This document shows positions 15,948 through 28,067 of a DNA stretch of 60,265 nucleotides, piece by piece. The notes beneath the pieces are model-generated. The model ran no database searches. It was not told the DNA's origin and saw only the letters and a program-made list of their open reading frames with translations. This DNA comes from an uncultured Clostridia bacterium. GTDB taxonomy: Bacteria > Bacillota > Clostridia > Oscillospirales > Acutalibacteraceae. Each line of letters opens with the position of its first letter. Position 1 is the stretch's first letter. The stretch is taken from the NCBI GenBank assembly GCA_944384855.1, contig CALWUY010000037.1:1-60265 (forward strand), read 5' to 3'. The position numbers and the translations under genes are program-made.

Positions 15948-18900
15948 TTAGGCGTCTATAGTGGATATTCCTATTGTAGTTTCTTCCAAAACTTTTAAAA
16001 GAACTTTAACTGTATCAAGACTGGTAAGCATTGTGATATTATTTTCGGTAGCACAGCGGCGTATTGCAACACCGTCTTCATAATGAACGCCTGAAAGTAT
16101 GGCTCTTGTGCATATTACATAACTTACATAACCCGCCCGTATAGACTCAAGAATCTCCTGACTTCCTTCCGACAGTTTTCTGCGTATGCGTGTGCGGATG
16201 CCGTGTTCTTTCAGAAAGACTGCCGTACCGATGGTCGCTTCAATGTTAAATCCGAGATTATAGAATTTCCGGACAAGCGGCAGAGCTTCTTCCTTGTCCT
16301 CATCGGCAAGTGTCACCAGCAGAGTTCCGTAATTTTGAACCTTTATTCCGCTTGCAGTCATTGCTTTGTACATGGCTCTCGGCAATGTTTTGTCGTAGCC
16401 TATGGCTTCGCCTGTAGATTTCATTTCAGGAGACAGATATGAATCCATTCCGTGAAGTTTAGAGAAAGAAAATGCGGGAGCTTTTACATAAAAACGTTCT
16501 TTTTCTTTAGGATAAACTTCGTAAAAGCCCTGTTCTTTAAGAGATTTACCCAGTATTACAAGGGTAGCGATGTCCGCAAGGGAATATCCGGTTGCTTTTG
16601 ATAGGAAAGGAACTGTGCGCGAAGAACGCGGATTTACTTCTATTATATAAACATCTTCATTTTCATCGACAATGAATTGGATATTGTAAAGACCGATAAT
16701 TCCTATTCCCAAACCCAGCCGCTTTGTATAATCAATAATTATATCTTTTACTTTCTGAGATATACTGAATGACGGGTAAACGCTTATCGAGTCTCCTGAG
16801 TGAACACCGGTGCGCTCAACAAGCTCCATTATGCCCGGAATGAAAACATCTTTACCGTCGCATACAGCGTCAACTTCCACTTCCTTACCGCGCAGATATT
16901 TATCAACCAAAACAGGTTTGTCAGCGTCAATTTCAACGGCGGTTTTAAGGTAATGCTTCAAATCGACAGGTTTTGCCACAATCTGCATGGCTCTTCCGCC
17001 AAGTACAAATGACGGACGTACAAGAACTGGATATCCGATTTCTTCCGCTGCTCTCAAACCTTCGCTTATGCTTGTTACCGCCCTGCCTTTAGGCTGGGGT
17101 ATTGACAGACTCCGAAGCAGTTTTTCGAATGAATCACGGTTTTCTGCCTTATCTATTGCGTCGCGGTCTGTGCCTATTATGTTTACACCGAGCTGATAAA
17201 GCGGCTCTGCAAGGTTTATTGCTGTCTGACCGCCGAGCGTGGCAATAACGCCGAACGGTTTTTCCATTTCAATAATATTCATTACGTCTTCTACGCAGAG
17301 CGGTTCAAAGTAAAGCTTATCCGAACAGGTATAGTCAGTGGAAACTGTCTCCGGATTGTTGTTTATTATTATAGCCTCAAATCCGGCGGATTTGATGGTT
17401 TGCACAGCATGCACCGTAGAATAGTCAAACTCAACGCCCTGTCCTATTCTTATCGGGCCTGAACCGAGTACGATTACCTTTTTCTTGTCTGATACTATGG
17501 ATTCGTTTTCGTCCGCGTATGTGGAATAGAAATAGGGTATATAGCTTTCGAACTCTGACGCGCAGGTATCTATCATTTTATAAACCGGAACAATACCGTG
17601 TTTTTTTCTTAGCGCTCTTATGCAGTTTTCATCGGTATTCCATGATTTAGCTATCCATTTATCTGAAAATCCCATAATTTTAGCAGCCTTTAAAGCTTTT
17701 TCGCTGCCGGGATTTTTATTAAGCATGTTTTCAGTATCTGTGATGTTTTTTAACTTGCGTATAAAAAACAGATCTATCTTTGTAAGTTCATTTATCGTGT
17801 CAGGCGATATGTCTCTGCGAAGCAGCTCCGCAATCGCATAAATACGGTCATCTGTTCCGATTTTAATGTATGAAAGAAGGTCTTCGGATGTTTGGCTGTC
17901 GAATTTTTTGTTGTATAGATGAAACAATCCGATTTCCAGAGAACGTATGCCCTTAAGAAGACTTTCCTCAAAATTTCTGCCTATGCTCATAACCTCTCCG
18001 GTGGCCTTCATCTGAGTGGAGAGAGAATTATCTGCATCGGTAAATTTATCAAAAGGGAAACGTGGCATTTTTGTAACCACATAATCAAGAGTAGGCTCGA
18101 AAGCTGCGGGCGTATTGGCGATTCTGATTTCGTCAAGGGTCATTCCAACACCTATTTTGGCCGAGACTCTTGCAATAGGATATCCGCTTGCCTTAGATGC
18201 CAGTGCGGATGAACGTGAAACTCTGGGATTAACTTCAATAAGATAATACTGAAAAGAGTTGGGGTCCAACGCGAACTGAACATTGCAGCCGCCTTCGATG
18301 CCGAGCGCTCTGATAATTTTAAGCGCGCTGTTTCTCAACATTTGATATTCTTTGTTTGTAAGAGTCTGAGAGGGACATACAACTATTGAATCACCTGTGT
18401 GAATACCTACCGGATCAACATTTTCCATATTGCATACAGTAATAGCCGTATCATTTGCATCTCTTATAACTTCATATTCAATTTCCTTGTAGCCTTTAAT
18501 GCTTTTTTCAATCAGAACCTGTTTTACGGGGGATAATGACAGCGCATTCTTCATAAGTGGCAAAAATTCTTCTTCATTATCCGCAAATCCGCCGCCCGTG
18601 CCGCCCAAAGTGAATGCCGGACGAAGTACTACCGGAAAGCCGATTTTATAGGCGGTTTTGAGACCGTCTTCAACAGATGTAGCAATGTCTGACGGAAGCA
18701 CGGGCTCTCCTAGTTCTTCACAGAGCTCTTTGAATAATTCTCTGTCTTCAGCCCTTTCTATACTTGAGCTGGGGGTTCCGAGAAGTTCTACGCCGCATTC
18801 GCTTAGAACGCCCTTTTTTTCCAGCTGCATTGCGAGATTTAGTCCGGTTTGACCGCCTATTCCCGGAAGTATAGCATCCGGACGTTCAAAACGCACAATC

Positions 18901-19127
18901 CTTGATATATATTCAAGTGTGAGCGGTTCCATGTAAACTTTGTCGGCAATTGATGTATCTGTCATGATGGTTGCGGGGTTGGAGTTGCACAGTACCACTT
19001 CGTAACCTTCCTCTTTAAGCGCAAGGCAGGCCTGTGTTCCCGCATAGTCAAATTCCGCCGCCTGACCGATGACGATGGGACCGGATCCTATAACTAATAC
19101 CTTATTAATATCGGCTCTTTTAGGCAT
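15948..19127 (-). CDS. carB: Carbamoyl phosphate synthase large subunit
   Basis: CarB forms carbamoyl phosphate from ammonia, bicarbonate and two ATP for pyrimidine and arginine synthesis. The 1059-aa protein has the duplicated layout: two N-terminal [11 protein letters not shown] / [11 protein letters not shown] synthetase halves (starting about residues 11 and 550), ATP-grasp motifs such as [19 protein letters not shown]-like segments in both halves (first [15 protein letters not shown], second [15 protein letters not shown]), an oligomerisation region around 400-545 and a C-terminal MGS-like allosteric domain ([18 protein letters not shown]). The start overlaps the end of carA by 8 bases, so the two subunits are coupled. 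All major parts are intact. Confidence 0.97.
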   Translation of the reverse strand: MPKRADINKVLVIGSGPIVIGQAAEFDYAGTQACLALKEEGYEVVLCNSNPATIMTDTSIADKVYMEPLTLEYISRIVRFERPDAILPGIGGQTGLNLAMQLEKKGVLSECGVELLGTPSSSIERAEDRELFKELCEELGEPVLPSDIATSVEDGLKTAYKIGFPVVLRPAFTLGGTGGGFADNEEEFLPLMKNALSLSPVKQVLIEKSIKGYKEIEYEVIRDANDTAITVCNMENVDPVGIHTGDSIVVCPSQTLTNKEYQMLRNSALKIIRALGIEGGCNVQFALDPNSFQYYLIEVNPRVSRSSALASKASGYPIARVSAKIGVGMTLDEIRIANTPAAFEPTLDYVVTKMPRFPFDKFTDADNSLSTQMKATGEVMSIGRNFEESLLKGIRSLEIGLFHLYNKKFDSQTSEDLLSYIKIGTDDRIYAIAELLRRDISPDTINELTKIDLFFIRKLKNITDTENMLNKNPGSEKALKAAKIMGFSDKWIAKSWNTDENCIRALRKKHGIVPVYKMIDTCASEFESYIPYFYSTYADENESIVSDKKKVIVLGSGPIRIGQGVEFDYSTVHAVQTIKSAGFEAIIINNNPETVSTDYTCSDKLYFEPLCVEDVMNIIEMEKPFGVIATLGGQTAINLAEPLYQLGVNIIGTDRDAIDKAENRDSFEKLLRSLSIPQPKGRAVTSISEGLRAAEEIGYPVLVRPSFVLGGRAMQIVAKPVDLKHYLKTAVEIDADKPVLVDKYLRGKEVEVDAVCDGKDVFIPGIMELVERTGVHSGDSISVYPSFSISQKVKDIIIDYTKRLGLGIGIIGLYNIQFIVDENEDVYIIEVNPRSSRTVPFLSKATGYSLADIATLVILGKSLKEQGFYEVYPKEKERFYVKAPAFSFSKLHGMDSYLSPEMKSTGEAIGYDKTLPRAMYKAMTASGIKVQNYGTLLVTLADEDKEEALPLVRKFYNLGFNIEATIGTAVFLKEHGIRTRIRRKLSEGSQEILESIRAGYVSYVICTRAILSGVHYEDGVAIRRCATENNITMLTSLDTVKVLLKVLEETTIGISTIDA

Positions 19128-20214
19128 TTTTGTTTTCCTCCATCATCTGCAAAAATTTATCAAACAAATACCTGCTGTCTTCCGGTCCGGGAGCGCTTTC
19201 AGGATGATACTGCACTGAAAAAACTTTGTCTTTTTTGTTTTCGACACCCTCTACGGTATTATCGAGCAGATTGATATGAGTGACAGTCAGAGGAGTATTT
19301 TTAAGACTTTCAATATCTACCGCATAAGAATGATTCTGAGAGGTGATTTCGATTTTTCCGGTTTCAAGATTTTTTACCGGATGATTTCCGCCTCTGTGTC
19401 CGAATTTCAGCTTATAGCATTTTGCGCCATAAGAAAGACTGATTATCTGATGGCCGAGACAAATTCCGAACATAGGATATTTTCCGTGGAGAGATTTTAT
19501 TGTATTTATAAGCTTGTCAACATCCTGGGGATCACCCGGACCGTTTGAAATAAAAATTCCGTCAGGAGACATACTGATTATATCTTCGGGCTTAATATCG
19601 TAAGGCAAAACTGTAACTGAGCAGCCCCTCTCATTAAAGCTCCTGATGATATTGTGTTTCATTCCGCAGTCGATAGCCGCCACATGAAACAGCGGATCGG
19701 GGATTTCCTTTTTCATAATTTCTGAAGGTGTAACCTGGGATACCGCGTTTTTGGGTATCCCGGTTTTTTTAAGCATATCGAGACAGTCTTCATGCGGAGT
19801 ATTGATGTTGCAAATCAAAACTTTGCACATACCGTTATTCCGTATATATCTTGTCAGTTTGCGTGTATCTATACCTGATATTCCGGGTATACTGAATTTT
19901 CTCATCACTGAGTCAAGAGTTGCGGTACTGCGGAAATTTGAAGGTTCATGGTTTACTTCGCTGACAATAAATGCTCCGAGCGTAGGGAAATCGGTTTCAT
20001 AGTCAGCGTCCGCCATACCGTAATTTCCTATAAGCGGATAGGTCATAACTACAGCCTGATAGGTATATGACGGATCAGACAAAATTTCCTGATATCCCAC
20101 CATAGAGGTATTGAAAACCATTTCACACACCTTATCACACTCTGCTCCGAACGAGTAGCCGGAAATTTCGGTGCCGTCTTCCAAGACAAGTTTGCGGTCA
20201 AATTCTCTAATCAT
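19120..20214 (-). CDS. carA: Carbamoyl phosphate synthase small (glutaminase) subunit
   Basis: CarA hydrolyses glutamine and passes ammonia to CarB. From the ATG at 20,214 the protein is 364 aa, the normal family length; a longer frame upstream lies inside purF and has no ribosome site. The class I amidotransferase triad is visible: nucleophile Cys in [10 protein letters not shown] (about residue 243) and His/Glu in [12 protein letters not shown] (about 330-341). The N-terminal domain shows [15 protein letters not shown] and EVNHEPSN. The start codon overlaps the purF stop by 8 bases, so purF, carA and carB are translationally linked. Confidence 0.97.
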   Translation of the reverse strand: MIREFDRKLVLEDGTEISGYSFGAECDKVCEMVFNTSMVGYQEILSDPSYTYQAVVMTYPLIGNYGMADADYETDFPTLGAFIVSEVNHEPSNFRSTATLDSVMRKFSIPGISGIDTRKLTRYIRNNGMCKVLICNINTPHEDCLDMLKKTGIPKNAVSQVTPSEIMKKEIPDPLFHVAAIDCGMKHNIIRSFNERGCSVTVLPYDIKPEDIISMSPDGIFISNGPGDPQDVDKLINTIKSLHGKYPMFGICLGHQIISLSYGAKCYKLKFGHRGGNHPVKNLETGKIEITSQNHSYAVDIESLKNTPLTVTHINLLDNTVEGVENKKDKVFSVQYHPESAPGPEDSRYLFDKFLQMMEENKNA

Positions 20215-21640
20215 TTTTAATACCTCTCTTTTGGGATAACTTTTGTTCAAAACGGTCTTTGCGTGTGTCGCTCGGTATCGCGGTAGGATAATTTCCGTCA
20301 AAACACGCGCTGCAGTAAAAATTGTTTTTGAGCATGTCTTTCAAACTTTCTGCCGGCAGATACCCTAAAGTATCTGCGCCTATGATTTCGGCGATTTCTT
20401 CAGCGGAATGATTGCATGCGATAAGATTTTCCTCGCTGTCAATATCTGTTCCGTAATAGCACGGATGCAGAAACGGGGGAGAGGAAATTCTCATGTGTAT
20501 CTCTTTAGCTCCGGCATCCTTAAGCAATTTTACAATTCTTCCGGATGTAGTACCTCTGACTATGGAATCATCAACTAATATAACTTTTTTACCTTTTATG
20601 TTTTCCTTTATGACAGACAGTTTTATCTTGACCTGGTCAATTCTGGCGGACTGTCCCGGAGATATAAAAGTTCTGCCTATATATTTGTTTTTGATTAGAC
20701 CGACCGAGTAGGGAATACCGGATGCTTTGCTGTATCCTAAAGCTGCGTCAACTCCGGAATCCGGAACACCGATTACTATATCTGCGCCGACAGGATGCTT
20801 TTTTGCCAATATCTCTCCGGCGCGGAATCTTGCGCTGTGTACCGGCAGTCCGTCTATGACCGAATCAGGCCTTGCGAAATATATGTATTCAAACGCGCAA
20901 AGCTTTTTTGGCTTTGTGCGGCAGTGCTCTGTTTTTGAAATTACACTTTTACCGTCGAAAACTATTATTTCTCCCGGTTCAACATCTCTGATAAATTCGG
21001 CACCTACCGCAGTCAGCGCAGCGCTTTCGGAGGCTGCGACATAAATATCATCTTCCGTTTTTCCGAAACACAGCGGTCTGAAGCCGTAAGGGTCCCTCGC
21101 CAGTATCAGCTTCTGAGGCGACATCAAAATGAGAGAATAGGCTCCTTCAAGCGAATTCATGGCACGGCTTACAGCTTCTTCAATAGAGCCGCAGGTGAGT
21201 CTTTCCTTAGTGACGATATAAGCGATCGTCTCAGTGTCGCTTGTGGTATGAAAAATAGCGCCGTTAATTTCAAGACTGTTCCTAAGCTCCGCTGCGTTGC
21301 TGAGATTGCCGTTATGTGCGATTGCCATACGTCCTTTCTGATGGTTTACCTCGATAGGCTGGCAGTTATTGCGGTTGTTTCCTCCGGTAGTTCCGTATCT
21401 TACGTGACCTACAGCGATTTTCCCTTTCGGCAGTGAGGACAGCACTCCGTTGCCGAATACTTCACCCACAAGTCCCAAATCTTTATGGGAGGTAAATACA
21501 CCGTCGTCATTAACTACAATGCCGCAGCTTTCCTGACCCCTGTGCTGTAATGTGTAGAGTCCGTAATATACAATACCTGCTATATCTGTATCTTGTTTTG
21601 AGATTGCGCCGAACACGCCGCATTCTTCATGGATACTCAT
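20207..21640 (-). CDS. purF: Amidophosphoribosyltransferase
   Basis: PurF commits PRPP to purine synthesis using glutamine. The ATG at 21,640 gives 477 aa and begins [13 protein letters not shown], a short 6-residue propeptide before the Cys that becomes the N-terminal nucleophile of the class II glutaminase. Further motifs: [41 protein letters not shown], and in the phosphoribosyltransferase half [20 protein letters not shown] (PRPP loop). Cysteines in the C-terminal part ([15 protein letters not shown] region) fit the Fe-S type found in Bacillus. It overlaps pyrG by 14 bases and carA by 8 bases. Confidence 0.96.
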   Translation of the reverse strand: MSIHEECGVFGAISKQDTDIAGIVYYGLYTLQHRGQESCGIVVNDDGVFTSHKDLGLVGEVFGNGVLSSLPKGKIAVGHVRYGTTGGNNRNNCQPIEVNHQKGRMAIAHNGNLSNAAELRNSLEINGAIFHTTSDTETIAYIVTKERLTCGSIEEAVSRAMNSLEGAYSLILMSPQKLILARDPYGFRPLCFGKTEDDIYVAASESAALTAVGAEFIRDVEPGEIIVFDGKSVISKTEHCRTKPKKLCAFEYIYFARPDSVIDGLPVHSARFRAGEILAKKHPVGADIVIGVPDSGVDAALGYSKASGIPYSVGLIKNKYIGRTFISPGQSARIDQVKIKLSVIKENIKGKKVILVDDSIVRGTTSGRIVKLLKDAGAKEIHMRISSPPFLHPCYYGTDIDSEENLIACNHSAEEIAEIIGADTLGYLPAESLKDMLKNNFYCSACFDGNYPTAIPSDTRKDRFEQKLSQKRGIKND

Positions 21641-23249
21641 TTTTTTCTTCCTTTGAATGATTAAAAGCTGCTTCGATAAATCCCTTAAACAGCGGATGCG
21701 CCCGGTTTGGACGGCTCGCAAATTCGGGATGATACTGAACGCCTACAAAAAACGGTCTGTCACTGAGTTCTACGGTTTCAACAAGTCTTCCGTCAGGGGA
21801 AGTGCCGGCAAGCGTAAGACCCGCATCAGTAAACCGTTGGCGGTAGTCATTGTTGAATTCGTAACGGTGACGGTGGCGTTCACTGATTTCGGTTGATCCG
21901 TACAGTTTTGCAAGTGTAGTGCCAGGCTTGATGACACATGGGTACGCGCCGAGCCTGAGTGTGCCTCCCTTATCGACTTCGTCGCTTTGCCCCGGCATAA
22001 AATCGATTACCTTATGCGTGCAGGCTTCATCGAATTCTCCGGAATTAGCGTCCTCCAATCCAAGGACATTGCGCGCATATTCAATGACTGCTATCTGCAT
22101 ACCGAGACAAATTCCGAAGTACGGAAGATGATTTTCTCTTGCGTATTTTGCGGCGGTTATCATACCTTCTATTCCTCTGTCGCCGAAACCTCCCGGTACT
22201 ATAATACCGTCAACGCCGCCTAATATGTTCTCCGCGTCGGAAGAGTTTAATTTTTCCGAATCTATCCAGTGTATGTCAATATATGTGTTATAAACATATC
22301 CCGCGTGTCTGAGCGCCTCTGCGACAGAAAGATAAGCGTCGTGGAGTTCGGTGTATTTTCCTACGAGTCCGATATTCACACTGTAAGTACGGTTCTTGAT
22401 TTTATCAACCATTTCGGACCATTCAGTCAGATCAATCGGTTTTGTTTCAAGATTCAGCTCTCTGCAAACAACTTCGGAAAATCCGGATTTTTCAAGCATC
22501 AGCGGAGCCTCATAAAGAATCGGAAGGGTAATGTTTTCAATAACGCAGTCAGGCTTTACATTACAGAAAAGTGATATTTTCTTGAAAATGGAAGCCTCAA
22601 GCGGCCTGTCGCATCTGAGAACAATGATGTCGGGACTTATGCCCATACCCTGAAGTTCTTTTACGGAATGCTGGGTGGGCTTGGATTTGTGTTCGTCTGA
22701 GCCGCTCAAAAACGGCACCAGCGTTACATGGATAAACAGACTGTTTTCTTTGCCTACCTCAAGAGATATCTGTCTTATCGCCTCTAAAAACGGCTGTGAC
22801 TCAATATCGCCTATAGTTCCGCCGATTTCGGTTATTACGACATCGGCGTCAGTCTGTTTTCCTACTCTGTAAATGAACGCTTTGATTTCATCTGTAATAT
22901 GAGGAATAACCTGAACAGTAGAACCTAAATATTCACCGCGGCGTTCTTTATTAAGAACATTCCAGTATACCTTGCCGGTAGTGAGGTTTGAGAATTTGTT
23001 AAGGTTCTCGTCAATAAATCTTTCGTAATGTCCTAAATCCAAATCGGTTTCCGCGCCGTCAACAGTGACAAATACCTCTCCGTGCTGATACGGGCTCATA
23101 GTACCCGGATCGACATTTATATACGGATCGAGCTTTTGTGCCGCGACTTTCAGGCCTCTGCATTTGAGCAGCCGACCGAGAGATGCGGCTGTAATGCCTT
23201 TTCCCAGTCCCGATACAACGCCGCCGGTCACAAAAATATATTTTGCCAT
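21627..23249 (-). CDS. pyrG: CTP synthase
   Basis: PyrG aminates UTP to CTP using glutamine and ATP. The 540-aa length is typical. The synthetase domain begins with [22 protein letters not shown] (residues 4-25; GKG P-loop), followed by [20 protein letters not shown] and FLEAIRQ. The C-terminal class I glutaminase has [10 protein letters not shown], nucleophile Cys in [12 protein letters not shown] (about residue 381) and [12 protein letters not shown] with the catalytic His/Glu. It sits between glmS (10 bp upstream) and purF (overlap) in the leftward operon of glutamine-using enzymes. Confidence 0.97.
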   Translation of the reverse strand: MAKYIFVTGGVVSGLGKGITAASLGRLLKCRGLKVAAQKLDPYINVDPGTMSPYQHGEVFVTVDGAETDLDLGHYERFIDENLNKFSNLTTGKVYWNVLNKERRGEYLGSTVQVIPHITDEIKAFIYRVGKQTDADVVITEIGGTIGDIESQPFLEAIRQISLEVGKENSLFIHVTLVPFLSGSDEHKSKPTQHSVKELQGMGISPDIIVLRCDRPLEASIFKKISLFCNVKPDCVIENITLPILYEAPLMLEKSGFSEVVCRELNLETKPIDLTEWSEMVDKIKNRTYSVNIGLVGKYTELHDAYLSVAEALRHAGYVYNTYIDIHWIDSEKLNSSDAENILGGVDGIIVPGGFGDRGIEGMITAAKYARENHLPYFGICLGMQIAVIEYARNVLGLEDANSGEFDEACTHKVIDFMPGQSDEVDKGGTLRLGAYPCVIKPGTTLAKLYGSTEISERHRHRYEFNNDYRQRFTDAGLTLAGTSPDGRLVETVELSDRPFFVGVQYHPEFASRPNRAHPLFKGFIEAAFNHSKEEKNEYP

Positions 23250-23259
23250 AAATATCGCC

Positions 23260-25077
23260 TCATTCCACTGTTACGGATTTTGCTAAATTTTTGGGTTTGT
23301 CAATATCGCAGCCGTTAAGCTTTGCCACATAATACGCCATAAGCTGCAACGGTATAATTTCAAGTATCGGAGCAAACGGCGAGTCAAATTTCGGAACGGT
23401 GATAATATCGTTTGCGAGCATGGCAATATTTTTATCGTCATTTAAAGATACCGCCAGCACTCTCGCTCCGCGCGATTTGACTTCAACTATATTGCTCATG
23501 GTTTTTTCTTTGATATCTTGGTTGCAGGCAAGCGCAATAACGGGTGTGCCTTCGCTGATCAGCGCAATGGTACCGTGTTTTAATTCTCCCGCCGCATAGC
23601 TTTCTGCGTGAATATAAGAAATTTCTTTCATTTTCAGCGCTCCTTCAAGCGCCAGCGCATAATCGGTATTTCTGCCGATAAAAAACATCGAATCGGATGT
23701 ATAGTATTTTTTTGCGGTATTTTCGATTTTTGAGTTCATATCCATTGTGTTTTGCAGAAGTTTGGGAATGCTCATTAAATCATCCAAAAGCTTGCTGTAT
23801 TCATCCGCTTCTATTCTGCCTAATATTTCCGCCGCGTACACCGCGAACAGATACAGTACCGTAAGCTGAGTGGTATAACCTTTTGTAGTGGCAACCGCGA
23901 TTTCAGGTCCGGCATGTGTATAGAGTGTATAATCAGCAAGATTAGCTATGGTACTGCCGACAACATTTACTATTGCCAGTGTTTTAGCTCCTCGCTGACT
24001 GCACTCTTTCATTGCTGCAATAGTGTCGGCGGTTTCACCCGACTGCGACAGAACAATAAGCAGAGTTTTATTGTCGATAATCGGGTCTGAATATCTCAGC
24101 TCGCTTGCCAGCTGAAGTTCTACGGGAATGCGGCAGAGCTTTTCTATAATATATTTTCCTGCGCATCCGGCATAGTAAGCCGAACCGCAGGCAGTTATCA
24201 AAATTTTGCTGATACCGTCAAGCTCGATATTAAGATTGTCAAGCATTATTTTTCCGTCTTTAATTCTCGGGGTAAGGGTAGCTTTTACGGCTCTCGGCTG
24301 TTCAGTTATTTCTTTGAGCATAAAATGCTCATACCCGCCTTTTTCCGCCGCCTGAATATCCCAGTTCACACGTGAAACCGGCTTTTTTATCTCATATCCT
24401 GCGCAGTCGAAGATTTTTATCTCATCGGGAGTGATTTCGGCGAATTCTCCGTCCTCAAGGTAAATGACATTCTGAGTATAATTTATCAGCGCAGTCACAT
24501 CGGACGCAAAGTAATTTTCGCCCGCACCGATGCCTAAAATTAACGGGCTTGACTGTTTTGTAGCGAATATTTTATTCGGATTTTCGGTACAGAGAATTCC
24601 GAGTGCGTACGAACCCTTTAACTTGGAAGCTATCTTGCGTATACAGCTGTGCATATCTCCCTTATAGTATTTTTCAAGCAAATGAACCACTACTTCGGTA
24701 TCGGTTTCGCTTTCAAAGATGTATCCGCTTTCAATCAGTTTGGATTTCAGCTCCATATAGTTTTCGATTATTCCGTTATGCACTACCGCGAATCTTCCGT
24801 CGTTGCTTAAATGCGGATGCGCGTTTGTGTCGGTCGGAGCACCGTGCGTGGCCCACCTGGTATGGCCTATGGCAGTTGTACCGGGCATTAATTCGCCGTT
24901 TTCGGTTTTTTCTCTGAGCGCGGCAATTCTTCCGGTTACTTTTGTTATATTTATAATACCGTCGTTCAATACCGCTATACCTGCGGAGTCATAGCCTCGG
25001 TATTCCAGTTTTTCAAGACCTTCAAGTATATTAGGGGCGGCATTATCCATACCGGTAAATCCAACTATTCCGCACAT
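23260..25077 (-). CDS. glmS: Glutamine-fructose-6-phosphate aminotransferase (isomerizing)
   Basis: GlmS makes glucosamine-6-phosphate from fructose-6-phosphate and glutamine, the entry to amino sugars and cell wall. The ATG at 25,077 is chosen because the product must begin MCGIVGF with Cys at position 2 as the nucleophile; the longer frame lacks sense. The 605-aa protein has [25 protein letters not shown] and [11 protein letters not shown] in the glutaminase half, then two SIS sugar-isomerase domains with [19 protein letters not shown] and the C-terminal LAKSVTVE. No glmS ribozyme is expected or seen here: only 25 bp separate it from guaA, so it depends on the operon promoter. Confidence 0.97.
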   Translation of the reverse strand: MCGIVGFTGMDNAAPNILEGLEKLEYRGYDSAGIAVLNDGIINITKVTGRIAALREKTENGELMPGTTAIGHTRWATHGAPTDTNAHPHLSNDGRFAVVHNGIIENYMELKSKLIESGYIFESETDTEVVVHLLEKYYKGDMHSCIRKIASKLKGSYALGILCTENPNKIFATKQSSPLILGIGAGENYFASDVTALINYTQNVIYLEDGEFAEITPDEIKIFDCAGYEIKKPVSRVNWDIQAAEKGGYEHFMLKEITEQPRAVKATLTPRIKDGKIMLDNLNIELDGISKILITACGSAYYAGCAGKYIIEKLCRIPVELQLASELRYSDPIIDNKTLLIVLSQSGETADTIAAMKECSQRGAKTLAIVNVVGSTIANLADYTLYTHAGPEIAVATTKGYTTQLTVLYLFAVYAAEILGRIEADEYSKLLDDLMSIPKLLQNTMDMNSKIENTAKKYYTSDSMFFIGRNTDYALALEGALKMKEISYIHAESYAAGELKHGTIALISEGTPVIALACNQDIKEKTMSNIVEVKSRGARVLAVSLNDDKNIAMLANDIITVPKFDSPFAPILEIIPLQLMAYYVAKLNGCDIDKPKNLAKSVTVE

Positions 25078-25102
25078 AAATAAAATCCTTTCTAAAAACA
25101 GA

Positions 25103-26638
25103 TTACTCCCATTCAACAGTAGCAGGGGGCTTGGAAGTTATATCGTATACAACTCTAGTGATTTCCTTTATTTCGCCGTTTATTCGGTTGCTTGCCCTCT
25201 CAAGCACATCATAGGGAATACGGGTCCATTCAGCCGTCATAAAATCATCGGTTGTAACGGCTCTCAGCGCCGCCACATAACCGTATGCGCGCATATCGCC
25301 CTTTACGCCTACGCTGTATGTGTCCGTAAGCACGGCAAAATATTGATTTGTATCTATTTTTTCGGTACTCCCGTCAATTTCCTCACGGAAAATAGCATCC
25401 GCTTCTTTTAATATTCTTAGCTTTTCTTTTGTGATTTCTCCGATTATTCTGACCGCAAGACCGGGACCGGGGAAAGGCTGACGGAAAACAAGTTCACGCG
25501 GAAGCCCCAGTTTGAGTCCGACTTCACGTACTTCATCCTTGAACAAATCGCTTAAAGGTTCCGCGATGCTCTCAAATGATATTATATCCGGAAGCCCGCC
25601 TACGTTATGATGACTTTTAATAACGGCAGAATCTCCTTTGCCGCTTTCAATTATATCGGTATAAATCGTTCCCTGAGCAAGAACATCTATTTTGCCCAGC
25701 TTTTTTGCTTCGTCTTCGAAAACCCGTATGAACTCTTCACCGATTATCTTGCGTTTGTGTTCGGGTTCTGTTACACCCGCCAGTTTTTTGAGAAAACGGT
25801 CCTCAGCATTTATTCTAACCAAATTCATGCCGAATTTATCCTTGAATGTATTTTCGACAAAATCTCCTTCGCCTTTTCTCAGAAGTCCGTGGTCCACAAA
25901 TACACATGTGAGGTTTTCGCCTGCCGCTTTATGCAGTAATGCAGCCGCTACGGATGAATCGACTCCTCCAGAAAGCGCCAGCAGAACTTTTTTGTTTTTA
26001 AGCTCTGCTTTATATTTTTGTACGGTCCTGTCGATAAAATCTTCCATTTTCCAGTCGCCGCTGCATTTGCATACATTGAAGAGAAAATTGTGAAGCACCG
26101 CTTTACCGTACTGAGTATGAGTTACCTCGGGATGAAACTGAACGCCGTAAATACCGCTTTTTTTGCTGCAGAAAGCGGCAACAGGACATTTATTCGTTGT
26201 AGCCGTAATTTCATATTCGTCAGGCAAAGCGCAAACGTAATCGGTATGGCTCATAAAGCAGTCGCTGTATTCCGGTATATTATCAAACAGAGCATTTTCT
26301 TTGACTCTCAAAAGAGTATTCCCGTATTCGCTGTTTTCGGCGGCACTCAGTATTTTTCCGCCTGCCATGTAAGCTATAAGCTGAGCTCCGTAGCAAATTC
26401 CTAATATAGGAATCCCCAAATTCAATATTTCCGGATCAAAGTGAGGGGAAGACTCATCGTATACGCTGTTAGGTCCGCCTGTAAAAATAATACCTTTATA
26501 ACCGGCATTATTTATATCGTTACAACTGATTTTGTTATAAGGCTTGATTTCCGCATAAACCTTTTGTTCGCGGACACGTCTTGCGATAAGCTGGTTATAC
26601 TGACCTCCGAAATCCAGAACAAGAACCTTTTCGTTCAT
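25103..26638 (-). CDS. guaA: GMP synthase (glutamine-hydrolysing)
   Basis: GuaA aminates XMP to GMP. The 511-aa protein has the class I glutaminase first ([20 protein letters not shown], nucleophile Cys in [12 protein letters not shown] at about residue 77, [14 protein letters not shown]), then the ATP pyrophosphatase domain with the P-loop [20 protein letters not shown] at about residues 220-240, and the dimerisation domain ending KPPATVEWE. Length and motifs are standard. It is 13 bp after purB and 25 bp before glmS in the same operon. Confidence 0.97.
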   Translation of the reverse strand: MNEKVLVLDFGGQYNQLIARRVREQKVYAEIKPYNKISCNDINNAGYKGIIFTGGPNSVYDESSPHFDPEILNLGIPILGICYGAQLIAYMAGGKILSAAENSEYGNTLLRVKENALFDNIPEYSDCFMSHTDYVCALPDEYEITATTNKCPVAAFCSKKSGIYGVQFHPEVTHTQYGKAVLHNFLFNVCKCSGDWKMEDFIDRTVQKYKAELKNKKVLLALSGGVDSSVAAALLHKAAGENLTCVFVDHGLLRKGEGDFVENTFKDKFGMNLVRINAEDRFLKKLAGVTEPEHKRKIIGEEFIRVFEDEAKKLGKIDVLAQGTIYTDIIESGKGDSAVIKSHHNVGGLPDIISFESIAEPLSDLFKDEVREVGLKLGLPRELVFRQPFPGPGLAVRIIGEITKEKLRILKEADAIFREEIDGSTEKIDTNQYFAVLTDTYSVGVKGDMRAYGYVAALRAVTTDDFMTAEWTRIPYDVLERASNRINGEIKEITRVVYDITSKPPATVEWE

Positions 26639-26651
26639 TATTTTACCGCCT

Positions 26652-28067
26652 TTACAATGTGATTTGCGCAGTTGTGCGATCTATATCTGTAATCAAATGT
26701 TTAATTTCATTCAGATAATTCTCAACCTGTTCTTCGCATCTGCCAATGTAAAGAGAAGGTTTCAGCAGCTGTTCCATTTCTTCTTTCGATAACCCGAATT
26801 CCTGTTCTTCTGCCAGATATTTAAGCAAATCGCAGGCGCCGCCGTTTTTCATTTCTTCAGTAGCTTTCATGGAGCAGGTGCGTATTATTTCATGTATGCT
26901 CTGACGGTTTCCGCCCTTTTTGACAGCTTCCATCATAAGATTTTCTGTGGCAATAAAGGGAAGATACTCTTTTACGGTTTTTTCTATTATCTTTTCATTT
27001 ACATGAAGACCGTCCGTAACATTCTGGCACAGCCTGAGAACAGCGTCTGTACACAAAAAGCCTTCAGGCATGGAAATACGCCTGTTTGCCGAATCATCAA
27101 GTGTGCGTTCCAACCATTGTGTTGAAGCGGTCATTGCGGCATTTGTTACGTCGGAAATGATATAGCGAGACAGTGAACATATTCTTTCGCTTCGCATGGG
27201 GTTGCGCTTATACGCCATTGCCGAAGATCCGATTTGGTTTTTTTCAAACGGCTCTTCGACCTGGCGGTCATGCTGAAGAAGCCGTATGTCGTTTGCCATT
27301 CGGTAGGCGCTCTGAGCGATGGCTGAAAGCGTACTCAGTATTCTTGAATCGAGCTTTCTCGGATAAGTCTGTCCGCAAACCGAGAATTTTTTGTTGAACC
27401 CGAAATCTGCGGCTATCATTTCATTCATTTTATCTATTTTGGCAGTGTCACCGTCAAACAGCTCTAAAAAGCTGGCTTCCGTACCGGTGGTGCCGCGACA
27501 GCCTAAAAATTTGAAGTTTTCGAGTATAAAATCTATTTCTTCAAGATCGGAAACAAAATCCTGCATCCAAAGAGCGGCTCTTTTGCCTACGGTTACAAGC
27601 TGAGCCGGCTGATAATGAGTGTATCCGAGTGTCGGCAGGGATTTGTACTTTTCCGCAAAATCGGCAAGATTTGCGATGACCTTAAGCAGTTCATTCCTTA
27701 TGTATTTCAGAGCGTCTCTGTAAATAACAATGTCCGCATTGTCTGTGACATAGCAGCTTGTGGCACCGAGATGTATTATGCCGGCGGCATCTGGAGCGGC
27801 AGCTCCGTAGGCATATACGTGTGCCATAACATCATGCCGCACTTCAGCCTCTCTTTTTCTTACGCATTCATAATCGATGTTGTTTACGTTGTCTTCCAGC
27901 TCTTTGATCTGCGCATCGTTTATGGGAAGTCCCAATTGTTTTTCCGCTTTTGCGAGCGATACCCAGAGTCTGCGCCAGGTACGGTATCTCGTATCAGACG
28001 AAAACAGTTTCAGCATATAATCGGATGCGTATCTTGAAGACAAAGGGGATTCATATTTTCCGGTCAT
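26652..28067 (-). CDS. purB: Adenylosuccinate lyase
   Basis: PurB cleaves SAICAR (after PurC) and adenylosuccinate (after PurA), so all three purine steps that use or release aspartate-derived nitrogen are in this operon. The 471-aa length is in the range of the longer PurB type found in Clostridia and eukaryotes. The fumarase/aspartase signature is [17 protein letters not shown] (about residues 283-299), with [14 protein letters not shown] and [16 protein letters not shown] earlier holding catalytic His residues. Its start overlaps the nfnB stop by 4 bases. Confidence 0.95.
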   Translation of the reverse strand: MTGKYESPLSSRYASDYMLKLFSSDTRYRTWRRLWVSLAKAEKQLGLPINDAQIKELEDNVNNIDYECVRKREAEVRHDVMAHVYAYGAAAPDAAGIIHLGATSCYVTDNADIVIYRDALKYIRNELLKVIANLADFAEKYKSLPTLGYTHYQPAQLVTVGKRAALWMQDFVSDLEEIDFILENFKFLGCRGTTGTEASFLELFDGDTAKIDKMNEMIAADFGFNKKFSVCGQTYPRKLDSRILSTLSAIAQSAYRMANDIRLLQHDRQVEEPFEKNQIGSSAMAYKRNPMRSERICSLSRYIISDVTNAAMTASTQWLERTLDDSANRRISMPEGFLCTDAVLRLCQNVTDGLHVNEKIIEKTVKEYLPFIATENLMMEAVKKGGNRQSIHEIIRTCSMKATEEMKNGGACDLLKYLAEEQEFGLSKEEMEQLLKPSLYIGRCEEQVENYLNEIKHLITDIDRTTAQITL